Of a DNA stretch of 35,903 bases, positions 10,170 to 18,846 are shown one piece after another. A model generated the notes under the pieces. The model made no database searches. It saw only the letters and a program-made list of their open reading frames with translations, and was not told the DNA's origin. Source of the DNA: Dokdonella_A sp051958935. Lineage in GTDB: Bacteria; Pseudomonadota; Gammaproteobacteria; Xanthomonadales; Rhodanobacteraceae. Both the position numbers and the translations under genes were made by a program. The stretch lies in NCBI RefSeq assembly GCF_051958935.1, contig NZ_JBQCFP010000136.1, forward strand, positions 1 to 35,903. The letters run 5' to 3'. Position 1 is the first letter of the stretch. Every line of letters starts with the position of its first letter.

Positions 10170-11137
10170 AGCTGGTCGTGCAGATCCCGTGCTACAACGA
10201 GAGCGAATCGCTGCAGCACACGATTCCGCAACTGCCGCGCGCGGTGCCCGGGTTCACGTGCGTCGAATGGCTCGTCGTCGACGACGGCTCGGTCGACGGT
10301 ACGGCACAGGTGGCCAAGGCGCTCGGTGTCGACCACGTCGTGCGCCATCCGGTGAATCGCGGGCTCGCGGCGGCGTTCATGACGGGCCTCGAGGCGGCGG
10401 TCGACCTCGGTGCCGACGTGATCGTCAACACCGACGCCGACAACCAGTACGACGCGCGCGACATCGAAACACTGGTGCGGCCGATCGTCGAAGGCCAGGC
10501 CGAGATGGTCGTCGGCGCGCGGCCGATCGGCGACACCGAGCACTTCTCGTGGGTCAAGAAGAAGCTGCAGCGGCTCGGCAGCTGGGTCGTGCGCGTCGCC
10601 AGCCGCACCCAGGTCGCCGATGCGCCGAGCGGCTTTCGCGCGTTCACGCGCGAGGCGGCACAGCGGCTCAACGTGTTCAGCGCGTATACCTACACGCTGG
10701 AAACGATCATCCAGGCCGGGCAGAGCAACATCCGGGTGCTGTCGGTGCCGGTGCGCACGAATCCGGACCTGCGCCCGTCGCGCCTCGTGAAGAGCATGCG
10801 CCACTACGTCTGGCGCTCAGCGGCGACGATCGTGCGCATCTTCGCGACCTATCGGCCGCTCGCGTTCTTCGGACTGATCGCGTCGTTCTTCCTCGCAGTC
10901 GGTTTCCTGCTCGGGGGCTGGTACGTGTTCCACATGCTGATCGGGCAGGGCACCGGACATGTGCAGTCCGCGGTGCTCGCCGCGGCGTCGGTCACGATCG
11001 GCTTCCTGCTGTTCATGCTCGGCTTCATCGCGGACCTCACGTCGGTCAATCGCCGCCTGCTCGAAGGCATCGACTGGCGCCTGCGCCAGGTCGAGGGCGA
11101 GGTGCGGCGCGCGCGCGAACAGGAGCCGCGCGCATGA
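10166..11137 (+). CDS. Polyprenol-type family 2 glycosyltransferase
   Basis: The 323-residue protein has a GT2 (GT-A fold) catalytic domain of the dolichol-phosphate-mannose-synthase/GtrB type. The donor-binding VVDDGSVDGT (about 33-42) and the metal-binding NTDADNQY (about 89-96) are visible. Two C-terminal transmembrane segments (about 233-257 and 270-292) follow. Such enzymes move a sugar from a nucleotide donor to polyprenyl phosphate on the cytoplasmic face of the membrane. The GTG start at 10166 has a good GGAGGA (10154-10159) and overlaps the upstream stop as GTGA. The next gene overlaps its stop as ATGA. Confidence 0.88.
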   Translation: MKLVVQIPCYNESESLQHTIPQLPRAVPGFTCVEWLVVDDGSVDGTAQVAKALGVDHVVRHPVNRGLAAAFMTGLEAAVDLGADVIVNTDADNQYDARDIETLVRPIVEGQAEMVVGARPIGDTEHFSWVKKKLQRLGSWVVRVASRTQVADAPSGFRAFTREAAQRLNVFSAYTYTLETIIQAGQSNIRVLSVPVRTNPDLRPSRLVKSMRHYVWRSAATIVRIFATYRPLAFFGLIASFFLAVGFLLGGWYVFHMLIGQGTGHVQSAVLAAASVTIGFLLFMLGFIADLTSVNRRLLEGIDWRLRQVEGEVRRAREQEPRA

Positions 11138-11463
11138 ATGCGCCAACGCGGCCGGCCGGCCACCATTACGACAAGTACCGCACTGCATACCCGATCGCGC
11201 GCCGGCTGATGCGCGGGTTCCTCGATGCGTTCGATGGGCTCGCCGGCGCCGTGCCGGTATCGAATGCCAGCGTGCCGCGCGAGCCGATGTGGCGCGTCCT
11301 CGAGATGGCGCGCGGCAAGTATCCCGGCGCGCTCGGCAACACGCCGGGTCACGTCAACCACTGGGGGCGGACTTCGTTCCTCGAGCTGATCGCGCGCCGC
11401 TTCAACGTCCTGCAGACGCGTTCACCGCTGCCATGGACGATGGTGCTGTGCCGACGCCGCTGA
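11134..11463 (+). pseudogene. Methyltransferase remnant lacking the SAM-binding core
   Basis: A 109-residue frame whose two ends look like the ends of a larger class I methyltransferase. The N-terminal part (residues 1-40) carries the 'HHYDKY...RRLMRGFLDAFD' pattern. The C-terminal part (46-109) carries 'SVPREPMWRVLEMARG', 'LGNTPGHVNHW' and 'RSPLPWTMVLCR'. From my knowledge of this family, roughly 110 residues with motif I and the acidic SAM-binding residues normally lie between these blocks and are missing here. The frame is intact and overlaps both neighbours (4 bases upstream, 31 downstream), so it is probably still translated. It is either an in-frame decay product or a non-catalytic partner protein. 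Confidence 0.7.
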
Positions 11464-12344
11464 GTCCGCTGCGGCGCGCGGCGAACGTCGGCGGCACGCT
11501 GCTCTGCATCGTCGCGATCGCCTTCCTCGCGCGGCGCGGCTACACCCTGGGCGTGTCGATCGGTGACGGCTTCGCGCGCATCGGCGCGGGCGCATTCGCC
11601 GTCGCGATCGCCTGCTACGCCGCGGCCGCGGCGATGCTCGGCGTGGCGTGGGTGGCGCTCGTGCGCATCGCCGCAGGTCACCGCGTGGCGGCCGCTCCGC
11701 TCTACACGTCGCACCTGCGCGCGCAGCTCGCCAAATACCTCCCTGGCAACGTGTTCCATGTCGCGTACCGTCACGTGGCCGCGCGCAGGGCCGGCGTCGG
11801 CCACGCCCCGCTCGCGCTCGCGCTCGGCATGGAGACGCTGCTCATCGTGGCGAGCGCGGGCACGTTGTCCGTCGGCGTGTCCAGCGACGCGCGCATCGTC
11901 ACCATCGCGCCGTGGGCGCATGGGCTCGCCTGGGCTGCCTGGTCGTTGCCGGTCGTCGGCGCATTCGCCGTCTCGGTTTACGCGCGTCGTGCCGGCCGGC
12001 GGATCGCGCTGCCCAACCTGTTGCGCGGGATCGCCGGGGTGCTGGCGATCCACCTCGCATTCGTCGCGTTGTCGGCGCTCGCGTTGCGGAGCCTCGCTCC
12101 CGGTGGCGGCGGGCTGTCGATCGGGAGCTGGTGCGGCTGGTTTGCCCTCGCATGGGTGCTCGGCTACGTGACGCCAGGCGCACCGGCCGGGCTCGGCGTG
12201 CGCGAAACCGTGCTCGTGCTCGGCCTCGGACCCGCGCTCGGCGACGCGCAGGCGCTCGTCGTCGCGCTCGCCTATCGACTCGTCACCGTCGTGGTCGACG
12301 CGGCATTGGCCGGTATCGGGTTCGTCTTGCGCGGCCGTCCCTGA
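11433..12344 (+). CDS. UPF0104 / LPG-synthase-TM family membrane protein
   Basis: A 303-residue integral membrane protein with about eight hydrophobic segments. The motifs 'QLAKYLPGNVFH' (about residues 97-108) and 'APAGLGVRE' (about 250-258) identify the YbhN/AglD-like family, related to the membrane half of lysylphosphatidylglycerol synthase. Several members accompany polyprenol-linked glycosyltransferases and are proposed to help flip lipid-linked sugars; activity here is unproven. The start could be ATG 11433 or GTG 11448, both inside the preceding gene. It ends 12 bases before the convergent coaE stop. Confidence 0.8.
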   Translation: MDDGAVPTPLSPLRRAANVGGTLLCIVAIAFLARRGYTLGVSIGDGFARIGAGAFAVAIACYAAAAAMLGVAWVALVRIAAGHRVAAAPLYTSHLRAQLAKYLPGNVFHVAYRHVAARRAGVGHAPLALALGMETLLIVASAGTLSVGVSSDARIVTIAPWAHGLAWAAWSLPVVGAFAVSVYARRAGRRIALPNLLRGIAGVLAIHLAFVALSALALRSLAPGGGGLSIGSWCGWFALAWVLGYVTPGAPAGLGVRETVLVLGLGPALGDAQALVVALAYRLVTVVVDAALAGIGFVLRGRP

Positions 12345-12356
12345 GCGACGCGGGAG

Positions 12357-12977
12357 TCAGTCAGGAGATCGAAGGCGCGTCGCGGCTGCCCACGCATAGC
12401 GCTCGTGCAGCGCGGCGACGGCCGCATCGAGGTCGGCAAGGCTGCCGTCGTTGACGATCACGTCGTCGGCGATCGCGAGCCGTTGCTCGCGCGACGCCTG
12501 GGCGGCGAGCATCGCCTCGGCGGTGGCCGGCGAGATGCCGTCGCGTGCAAGCAGGCGCGCGAGCTGGGTTTCACGAGGGACGTCGACGACGAGGACGCGG
12601 TCGACCCACGCGTACTGCTCGGCGTTCTCCGCGAGCAGCGGTACGACGACCATCGCGTAGCTGCCGCATGGCTCGTCGGCGCGCTGCCGCAGCGTTTCGC
12701 GCACGCGCGGATGAAGGATCGCTTCGAGGCGGCGCCGCGCCGCGGCGTCGGTGAACACGCGCTCACGCAGCGCGCGGCGATCGAGCGCGCCGCCCGCGGT
12801 GAGCACGCCTGCACCGAAGTTCGCGACGATCTCCTGCAGCGCCGGCTCGCCCGGTTCCACCAGTTCGCGCGCGACGAGGTCGGCGTCGATCACGTGCGCG
12901 CCGAGCGCGGCGAAACGTTCCGCTGCGGCCGACTTGCCGCTCGCGATGCCGCCGGAGAGCGCCACGGTGTAGCTCAT
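12357..12977 (-). CDS. coaE: Dephospho-CoA kinase
   Basis: CoaE phosphorylates the 3'-hydroxyl of dephospho-CoA, the last step of coenzyme A synthesis. The 206-residue product matches the family length. Walker A is GGIASGKS at 9-16, and the family's 'DADLVARELVEPG' follows near residues 31-43. The ATG at 12977 (MSYTVALSGG) was chosen over a longer in-frame start that would run into pilD. It follows pilD by 34 bases; pilD-coaE linkage is conserved in many gammaproteobacteria. Confidence 0.95.
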   Translation of the reverse strand: MSYTVALSGGIASGKSAAAERFAALGAHVIDADLVARELVEPGEPALQEIVANFGAGVLTAGGALDRRALRERVFTDAAARRRLEAILHPRVRETLRQRADEPCGSYAMVVVPLLAENAEQYAWVDRVLVVDVPRETQLARLLARDGISPATAEAMLAAQASREQRLAIADDVIVNDGSLADLDAAVAALHERYAWAAATRLRSPD

Positions 12978-13011
12978 GCGTCCCGCTCCAGGAGAGGCTG
13001 GGTCGGCGCGG

Positions 13012-14061
13012 TCAGGCCAGCCCGAAGAGGTAGGCATAGGCATGCCCGAGCTGGCGGCCGAACACGAACCAGATCCAGCCGGCGGCCGCGATGAACGGCC
13101 CGAACGGGATCGGCGTGTTGCGATCGCGCCCGCGCGCCGCGAGCGCGATCCCGCCGACGATCGCGCCGACGAGCGACGACAGCAACACGATCGGCAACAG
13201 GCTCATCGCACCCATCCACGCGCCGAGCGCGGCGAGCAGCTTGAAGTCGCCGTAGCCCATGCCTTCCTTGCCGGTGCCGAGCTTGAACAACCAGAACACG
13301 CACCAGAGGCTGAGATACCCCGCGACGGCACCGACGATCGCCGCCGAAGGCTCGACGAACAGCGGCACGAGCGAGGCGAGCAGGCCGAGCCAGAGCAGCG
13401 GCAGCGTGAGCTGGTCGGGCAGCAGCTGCGTGCGCACGTCGATGCCGGAAGCGGCGATGAGGATCCAGGTGAACACGAGCGCGGCGCCGAGCGCGGGCCC
13501 GAACCCGAAGCGCCAGGCGACGACCGCCGATGCCAGCGCACTGAGCAGTTCCACCAGCGGGTACTGCCACGAGATCGGCGTCTTGCAGTGACGGCAGCGT
13601 CCGCCGAGCACGAGCCAGCTCAGCAGCGGGATGTTCTCCAGCGGCGACAGCGGGTGCTTGCAGTGCGGACAGTGCGAAGCCGTGAAGACGAGGTCGGGGG
13701 GCGCCACTTCGCCCGCCTCGGCGGTTGCGTGCATCGACACGGCCGGCGCGTCGCTGGCGTGGCTGTCGAGGGCGCTGGCATCGACGTCCTGGTCGCCGTG
13801 GCCGAAGCCTCCGATGCCGGCGTCGGCATCCGGGTGGGGAGCGTCGTTGTAGGCATTGCCCGCGTGCTCGTCTGCGTGCGGGTCTGCGTCGGCAGCGGGA
13901 TCGGCAGCGAGGATCTCGTGAGCCTGCAGTCGCCATTCGTGCTCGAGGCGGCGCGGCAGGCGCAGGATGACGACGTTGAGGAAACTGCCGACCAGAAGGC
14001 CGAGCAACCCCACGAGTACGATGAGGGGGAGCGGCTCGGCCACCCAGGCGAAGGCATTCAT
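13012..14061 (-). CDS. pilD: Type IV prepilin peptidase / N-methyltransferase PilD
   Basis: PilD is the inner-membrane aspartic protease that cleaves the leader of type IV prepilins and type II pseudopilins and N-methylates the new N-terminus. The 349-residue product is longer than usual (about 290). It has the first membrane segment with GSFLNVVI, the zinc-binding Cys131, Cys134, Cys156 and Cys159 (CPHC and CRHC), and the catalytic Asp208 (GIDVRTQLLPD) and Asp272 (GYGDFK). The extra length is a His/Asp/Ala-rich insert at about residues 52-122, just before the cysteine domain, with about six His and twelve Asp. It is the third gene of pilB-pilC-pilD-coaE, with a 19-base gap from pilC. Confidence 0.95.
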   Translation of the reverse strand: MNAFAWVAEPLPLIVLVGLLGLLVGSFLNVVILRLPRRLEHEWRLQAHEILAADPAADADPHADEHAGNAYNDAPHPDADAGIGGFGHGDQDVDASALDSHASDAPAVSMHATAEAGEVAPPDLVFTASHCPHCKHPLSPLENIPLLSWLVLGGRCRHCKTPISWQYPLVELLSALASAVVAWRFGFGPALGAALVFTWILIAASGIDVRTQLLPDQLTLPLLWLGLLASLVPLFVEPSAAIVGAVAGYLSLWCVFWLFKLGTGKEGMGYGDFKLLAALGAWMGAMSLLPIVLLSSLVGAIVGGIALAARGRDRNTPIPFGPFIAAAGWIWFVFGRQLGHAYAYLFGLA

Positions 14062-14080
14062 CCGGCGAACGGAACCCCGA

Positions 14081-15364
14081 TCAGCCGACGACCGCGCCCA
14101 GCTTGAAGATCGGCAGGTACATGCCGACGACCATGCTGCCGACGAGGAGGCCGATCACGACCATGATCAACGGCTCGAGCAGGCTGGACAGCGCGTCCAC
14201 CGCGTTGTTCACCTCGGTCTCGTAAAACTCGGCGATCTTGAACAGCATCGCATCGAGGGCACCCGCTTCTTCGCCGATCGCAACCATCTGCGTGACCATG
14301 TTCGGAAACAGGCCCGTCTGGCGCATCGCGAGCTGGAGCTGGTGGCCGACCGCGACGTCCTCGCGGATGCGCTTGACGCCGTCGTTGTAGACGACGCTGC
14401 CGGTCGCGTTGCCGACGGAATCGAGCGCCTCGACCAGCGGCACGCCCGCACGGAAGGTGACGCCGAGCGTGCGCGAGAAACGCGCGATCGCCGACTGGCG
14501 CAGGATCTCGCCGATGATCGGCAGCTTGAGCAGCATGCGGCCGATGAAATGCGCGAACTTGTCCGAGCGCTTGTACAGCATGACGATGCCGGCCACGCTC
14601 AGGAAGAAGATGCCGAACACCATCCACCAGTACGAGACCATGAATCTCGAGACGTTGACCAGCATCTGGGTGAATGCCGGCAGGTCGGCGCCGAAGTTCT
14701 TGAACACCTGCTCGAACTGCGGGATCACGAAGATGAGCAGGATGGACGACACGATCACGGCGACCGCGATGACGCCCGCGGGATAGAACATCGCCTTCTT
14801 GATCTTGCCCTTGATGTTCTCGATGTTTTCCTTGTAGGACGCGATCGTGTCGAGCACCGTGTCGAGCACGCCCGCCGATTCACCGGCCTTGACCAGGTTG
14901 ACGAACAGCTCGTCGAACTGCACCGGATATTTCCCGAGCGCCTCGTACAACGCCGAACCGCCCTCGATGTCGGTCTTGATCGCGGTCAGCATGTCCTTCA
15001 TGCGCGGGTTGGACTGGCCCCCGGCGACGATTTCGAAACCCTGCACCATCGGCACGCCGGCCGCCATCATGGTCGCGAGCTGACGGCTGAATATGGCGAT
15101 GTCGCGGCCCGTGATCTTCTTGCCGGACGCGCCGAACAGCGGCTTCCCCTTCGGCTTGACGACCTGCGGGTTGATGCCCTGCTTGCGCAGCTCGGCCTTG
15201 ACCAGGCCGACGTTCTTGCTGACGTGCTCGCCCTTGATCTTGATGCCGCGCTTGTCGATGCCGACCCAGGTGAAGGTCTGCATGTCGCTGACCTGCGCGC
15301 GGGCCTTGCCGCGCTGGGCGGCGGCGGCCTTCGCCTTGACGGCTGCGGCGGTTGCTGTGGCCAT
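14081..15364 (-). CDS. pilC: Type IV pilus inner-membrane platform protein PilC
   Basis: PilC (GspF family) forms the rotating platform in the inner membrane on which PilB assembles pilin. The 427-residue product has two GspF domains (about 90-215 and 290-415) and hydrophobic segments near 195-222, 248-268 and 395-420. The repeated 'FSRQLATMMAAGVP' and 'FSRTLGVTFRAGVP' motifs mark the two domains. The first 27 residues are Ala/Lys-rich and likely disordered. It follows pilB by 6 bases, with AAGGA about 10 bases before the ATG. Confidence 0.96.
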   Translation of the reverse strand: MATATAAAVKAKAAAAQRGKARAQVSDMQTFTWVGIDKRGIKIKGEHVSKNVGLVKAELRKQGINPQVVKPKGKPLFGASGKKITGRDIAIFSRQLATMMAAGVPMVQGFEIVAGGQSNPRMKDMLTAIKTDIEGGSALYEALGKYPVQFDELFVNLVKAGESAGVLDTVLDTIASYKENIENIKGKIKKAMFYPAGVIAVAVIVSSILLIFVIPQFEQVFKNFGADLPAFTQMLVNVSRFMVSYWWMVFGIFFLSVAGIVMLYKRSDKFAHFIGRMLLKLPIIGEILRQSAIARFSRTLGVTFRAGVPLVEALDSVGNATGSVVYNDGVKRIREDVAVGHQLQLAMRQTGLFPNMVTQMVAIGEEAGALDAMLFKIAEFYETEVNNAVDALSSLLEPLIMVVIGLLVGSMVVGMYLPIFKLGAVVG

Positions 15365-15370
15365 GGCTTT

Positions 15371-17098
15371 TTAATCCTTGGTGACGCGGTTGATTTCGGC
15401 AAGGCTGACGACGCCCTGCTTGACCTTGAGCAGCGCGGACTGGCGCAGGTCGCGGATGCCGACGCGACGCGCCTCCTCTGCGATCTGCAGCGCACTGCCG
15501 CCGGCGAGGATGATCTTCTGGATCTCTTCGGTCATCGGCATGACCTGGTAGATGCCGGTGCGGCCCTTGTAGCCCTCGTTGCAGCCGGAGCAGCCGCCTG
15601 CATCGAACAGCTGCATGCCGGAGTCGATGTCGGCCTGGGTGAATCCTTCCGCCAGCAGCGCCGCGGGCGGCAGCGCCAGCGGCTTCTTGCAGTCGTGGAG
15701 GCGACGCGCGAGGCGCTGCGCGATCACGAGCGAGACGGACGAGGTGATGTTGTACGGCGCGATGCCCATGTTCATGAGGCGCGCGATGGTCTGCGCCGCG
15801 TCGTTCGTGTGCAGCGTCGATAGCACCATGTGCCCGGTCTGCGCCGCCTTGATCGCGATCTCGGCGGTTTCGAGGTCGCGGATTTCGCCGACCATGATGA
15901 CGTCCGGGTCCTGGCGCAGGAACGAGCGCAGCGCCGCGGCGAACGTCATGCCGCGCTTGGTGTTCTGCTGCACCTGGTTGACGCCGGGCAGGCGGATTTC
16001 GACCGGGTCTTCGACGGTCGAGATGTTGCGCCCCTCGGTGTTGAGGATGTTGAGCGCGGTATACAGCGAGACGGTCTTGCCCGAACCGGTCGGACCGGTC
16101 ACGAGCACCATGCCGTACGGTTTCTCGATCGCGTCGAGGAACAGCTTCTTCTGGTCTTCCTCGTAGCCGAGCTTCTCGATGCCCATCTTCGCGGCCGAGC
16201 CGTCGAGGATACACAGCACGATCTTTTCGCCGAACAGCGTCGGGCAGGTGCTGACGCGGAAGTCGACCGCCTTGGTCTTGGACAGGTTGAGCTTGATGCG
16301 GCCGTCCTGCGGCACGCGCTTCTCGGCGATGTCGAGGCCACTCATGACCTTGAGGCGCGAGGAGATGCGCGGGCTCAGCTTCGGCGGCGGCGAGGCGACC
16401 GCGCGCAGCATGCCGTCCATGCGGTAGCGCACGCGATACGCGGTCTCGTACGGCTCGAAATGGATGTCCGATGCGCCGCGCTTGATCGCGTCGACGAGCA
16501 CCTTGTTGACGAACTTCACCACCGGCGCGTCTTCGCCACCGGTCGCATCCACGCCCGTCTGCTCGCCGTCCTCGTCGACCGCGCCGAGTTCGAGGTTCTC
16601 GAGGCCCTCGGCGTCGCCGATGTCCGTGATGTTCTGGCTGGCGGCCGATTGCGCCTGCTCGATCGCTCGCTCGAGCACGCCGTCCTCGACGAGGATCGGC
16701 TCGATCAGGTGGTTGGACTGGAACTTGATCTCGTCGAGCGCACGCAGGTTGGTCGGGTCGGCGACGCCGACGAACAGGCGATTGCCGCGCTTGAACAGCG
16801 GCAGCGCCTTGTGCTTCGTGATGAGTTCTTCCTTGACGATGTTCAGCGGGAGCTGGGTGTAGTCGAGCGCGGTCACGTCGAGCAGCGGCATGCCGAACTC
16901 GGCCGACGAGGCCATCGCGACCTGGCGGCCCTGCGCGAGCCCGTTCTCGACCAGCCATGCGCCGATCGGGATCTTCGCCTTGGCGGCGTCCTCGACGGCC
17001 TTGCGCGCGTCGTTTTCGGCGAGGGCTCCCTCGGAAACGAGCCGCCGCGCGATGCCGGAGAGGCCCGCCAGCGGTGGCGTATTCATCTGGGTCGCCAT
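15371..17098 (-). CDS. pilB: Type IV pilus extension ATPase PilB
   Basis: PilB is the cytoplasmic hexameric ATPase that powers pilus extension. The 575-residue product matches the family. The N-terminal T2SSE/MshEN domain spans about 10-160. Walker A is GPTGSGKT (335-342) and Walker B lies around VIMVGEIRD (400-408). His boxes are visible as QTGHMVLSTLH. Of the usual zinc-binding tetracysteine motif, Cys470, Cys503 and Cys506 are present, but the first cysteine position reads LHDCK rather than LCxxCK. The start at 17098 (MATQMNTPP) has no good Shine-Dalgarno; Met5 at 17086 is an alternative. Confidence 0.96.
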   Translation of the reverse strand: MATQMNTPPLAGLSGIARRLVSEGALAENDARKAVEDAAKAKIPIGAWLVENGLAQGRQVAMASSAEFGMPLLDVTALDYTQLPLNIVKEELITKHKALPLFKRGNRLFVGVADPTNLRALDEIKFQSNHLIEPILVEDGVLERAIEQAQSAASQNITDIGDAEGLENLELGAVDEDGEQTGVDATGGEDAPVVKFVNKVLVDAIKRGASDIHFEPYETAYRVRYRMDGMLRAVASPPPKLSPRISSRLKVMSGLDIAEKRVPQDGRIKLNLSKTKAVDFRVSTCPTLFGEKIVLCILDGSAAKMGIEKLGYEEDQKKLFLDAIEKPYGMVLVTGPTGSGKTVSLYTALNILNTEGRNISTVEDPVEIRLPGVNQVQQNTKRGMTFAAALRSFLRQDPDVIMVGEIRDLETAEIAIKAAQTGHMVLSTLHTNDAAQTIARLMNMGIAPYNITSSVSLVIAQRLARRLHDCKKPLALPPAALLAEGFTQADIDSGMQLFDAGGCSGCNEGYKGRTGIYQVMPMTEEIQKIILAGGSALQIAEEARRVGIRDLRQSALLKVKQGVVSLAEINRVTKD

Positions 17099-17224
17099 AG
17101 GAATGCCGTGCAAGTCCCCGTTATCTAAAGCTGAATCTACCCCAAATACATTGCCGAAAGAACTCCCTGCCGGCAGTATAGGGAGGCAGCTCACATAAAA
17201 ACATGATCCGCGGCCGGGGAGGCC

Positions 17225-18073
17225 ATGCTCAGCATCATCCTGCCGGCCAAGAACGAAGCACCCGCGCTGGCCGGCCTGCTGCCGCGGCTGCGTTCGGCGT
17301 GGCCGGACGCCGAAATCATCGTCGTCGATGATGGCTCCGGCGACGACACGGCGCGGATCGGCATGGAGGCCGGCGTGCGCGTGGTGCGCCAGCCGTACTC
17401 GATGGGTAACGGCGCCGCGATCAAGCGCGGCACGCGCGAAGCGGGCGGAGACGTGCTCGTCTTCATGGACGCGGACGGCCAGCACGACCCGGCGCTGGTC
17501 GGGCGCCTGCTGGATCGGCTCGGCGAGGGCTACGACATGGTCGTCGGCGCCCGCGACTGGTCGGGCCAGGCGGGGGTCGGGCGCGGCATCGCCAACACGC
17601 TCTACAACTGGCTCGCGAGCCGCATGACGGGATTCGCGGTGGCCGACCTCACCTCGGGCTTCCGCGCGGTCCGCGCGGACAAGTTCCGCGAATTCCTGCA
17701 CCTGCTGCCGAACGGATTCTCCTATCCGACGACCTGCACGATGGCGTTCTTCCGCAGTGCCTACGCGGTCGCCTACGAGCCGGTCCCGGTGGCGCGGCGC
17801 ATTGGCCGCAGCCACATCCGCCCGCTGCGCGACGGCATCCGTTTCCTGTTGATCATCTTCAAGATCGCCACGCTCTACTCGCCGCTCAAGCTGTTCGTAC
17901 CGGCGAGCCTCGTCTTCTTCTTCATCGGCCTCGGCTACTACGCCTGGACCTTCGCGACCGAACACCGCTTCACCAACATGAGCCTGCTGCTGTTCAGCGC
18001 CTCGGTGATCGTCTTCCTGATCGGCTTGGTGTCCGAACAGATCACGGCACTCACCTACCGGCGTGAGGGCTGA
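17225..18073 (+). CDS. Polyprenol-type family 2 glycosyltransferase
   Basis: The 282-residue protein has a GT2 domain of the dolichol-phosphate-sugar-synthase type. IIVVDDGSGDDT lies at about 31-42 and the metal site FMDADGQHDP at about 80-89. A 'DLTSGFRAV' acceptor-side motif is near 139-147. Two C-terminal membrane segments lie at about 218-240 and 250-272. It probably charges polyprenyl phosphate with a sugar. It is divergent from pilB (126 bases between starts). Its last 19 bases overlap the convergent CmcI-like gene. GGGGAGG (17216-17222) lies only 2 bases before the ATG. Confidence 0.88.
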   Translation: MLSIILPAKNEAPALAGLLPRLRSAWPDAEIIVVDDGSGDDTARIGMEAGVRVVRQPYSMGNGAAIKRGTREAGGDVLVFMDADGQHDPALVGRLLDRLGEGYDMVVGARDWSGQAGVGRGIANTLYNWLASRMTGFAVADLTSGFRAVRADKFREFLHLLPNGFSYPTTCTMAFFRSAYAVAYEPVPVARRIGRSHIRPLRDGIRFLLIIFKIATLYSPLKLFVPASLVFFFIGLGYYAWTFATEHRFTNMSLLLFSASVIVFLIGLVSEQITALTYRREG

Positions 18074-18846
18074 GTCGTTTCCCGCCTGCGCAGGTAGCCG
18101 CCGGGGGCGACGCTCACCTGCAGCCGGGCATCGATCTCACGGTCGACTTCGAAATCGTCATTCTCGGCCATCCATGCGGCGATCGCCGTGGCGGGGTTGT
18201 CGCCGATGTCCCAAGGCCGGTCGGCGAAACTGCCGAGCGGCAGCTGTTCGATGACGGTATCGAAGACGATGCAGTAGCAGCCCGGCGTGACGAGCGGAGC
18301 ATAGGCCCGAAGCTCGTCCAGCACGTGCGCATGGGTGTGGTTGGAATCGAGGCAGACCATGATGCGTTCATGGCCGGCACTCGCGCGCCGCACTTCCTGC
18401 ACGACGTCCGCGGCCGTCGAGGAGCCTTGCACGAGCGTGATGCGCGGCGCCAGCGGGTGCGCCTGGATCGCCTCGCGATTGTGGCTGCGGATATCGATGT
18501 CGACGCCGATCACGCGCCGGCGCGGCAACCGCGGGTCGACCGGCGTCCCCGCCGCCGCCGCGTCCGCCAGGTCGAGCAAGGCGAGTAGCGAGGCGCTGAG
18601 GACGAGCGAACCGCCGTGAGCGATGCCCGTCTCGATCACGAGGTCGGGCCGCGTGGACCAGATGATCTCCTGCAGGGCCACCATGTCCTGCGGATACTGG
18701 ATCACGGGACGACCGAGCCAATGGAAGTTGTAGGAGTATCTCGCCTCGATCGACGACGCGGTGAACGCGCGCGCATCGTTGCGCAAGCGCTCGTTCGTCT
18801 GCGCGGCACGCACGCGATGGCTGATTTCCCGCTCGAAGTCATTCAT
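18055..18846 (-). CDS. CmcI/cephalosporin-hydroxylase-like methyltransferase
   Basis: The 263-residue protein resembles the PF04989 family, which includes CmcI and rhamnosyl O-methyltransferases. The SAM-binding loop appears as ETGIAHGGS (72-80), followed by 'VIGVDIDIRSHNR' and the metal-site-like 'CLDSNHTHAHV' segment. Family knowledge suggests an O-methyltransferase acting on a sugar or a sugar-containing metabolite. Its ATG overlaps the preceding gene's stop as ATGA, so it is the last gene of the CDP-sugar operon. That position supports a late decoration step. Confidence 0.8.
   Translation of the reverse strand: MNDFEREISHRVRAAQTNERLRNDARAFTASSIEARYSYNFHWLGRPVIQYPQDMVALQEIIWSTRPDLVIETGIAHGGSLVLSASLLALLDLADAAAAGTPVDPRLPRRRVIGVDIDIRSHNREAIQAHPLAPRITLVQGSSTAADVVQEVRRASAGHERIMVCLDSNHTHAHVLDELRAYAPLVTPGCYCIVFDTVIEQLPLGSFADRPWDIGDNPATAIAAWMAENDDFEVDREIDARLQVSVAPGGYLRRRETTQPSRR

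Noticed and set aside
12345..12381. Inverted repeat GACGCG/CGCGTC between convergent coaE and the UPF0104 gene as a terminator
   Set aside because: The 6-bp arms are separated by 23 bases and no T-tract follows on either strand.
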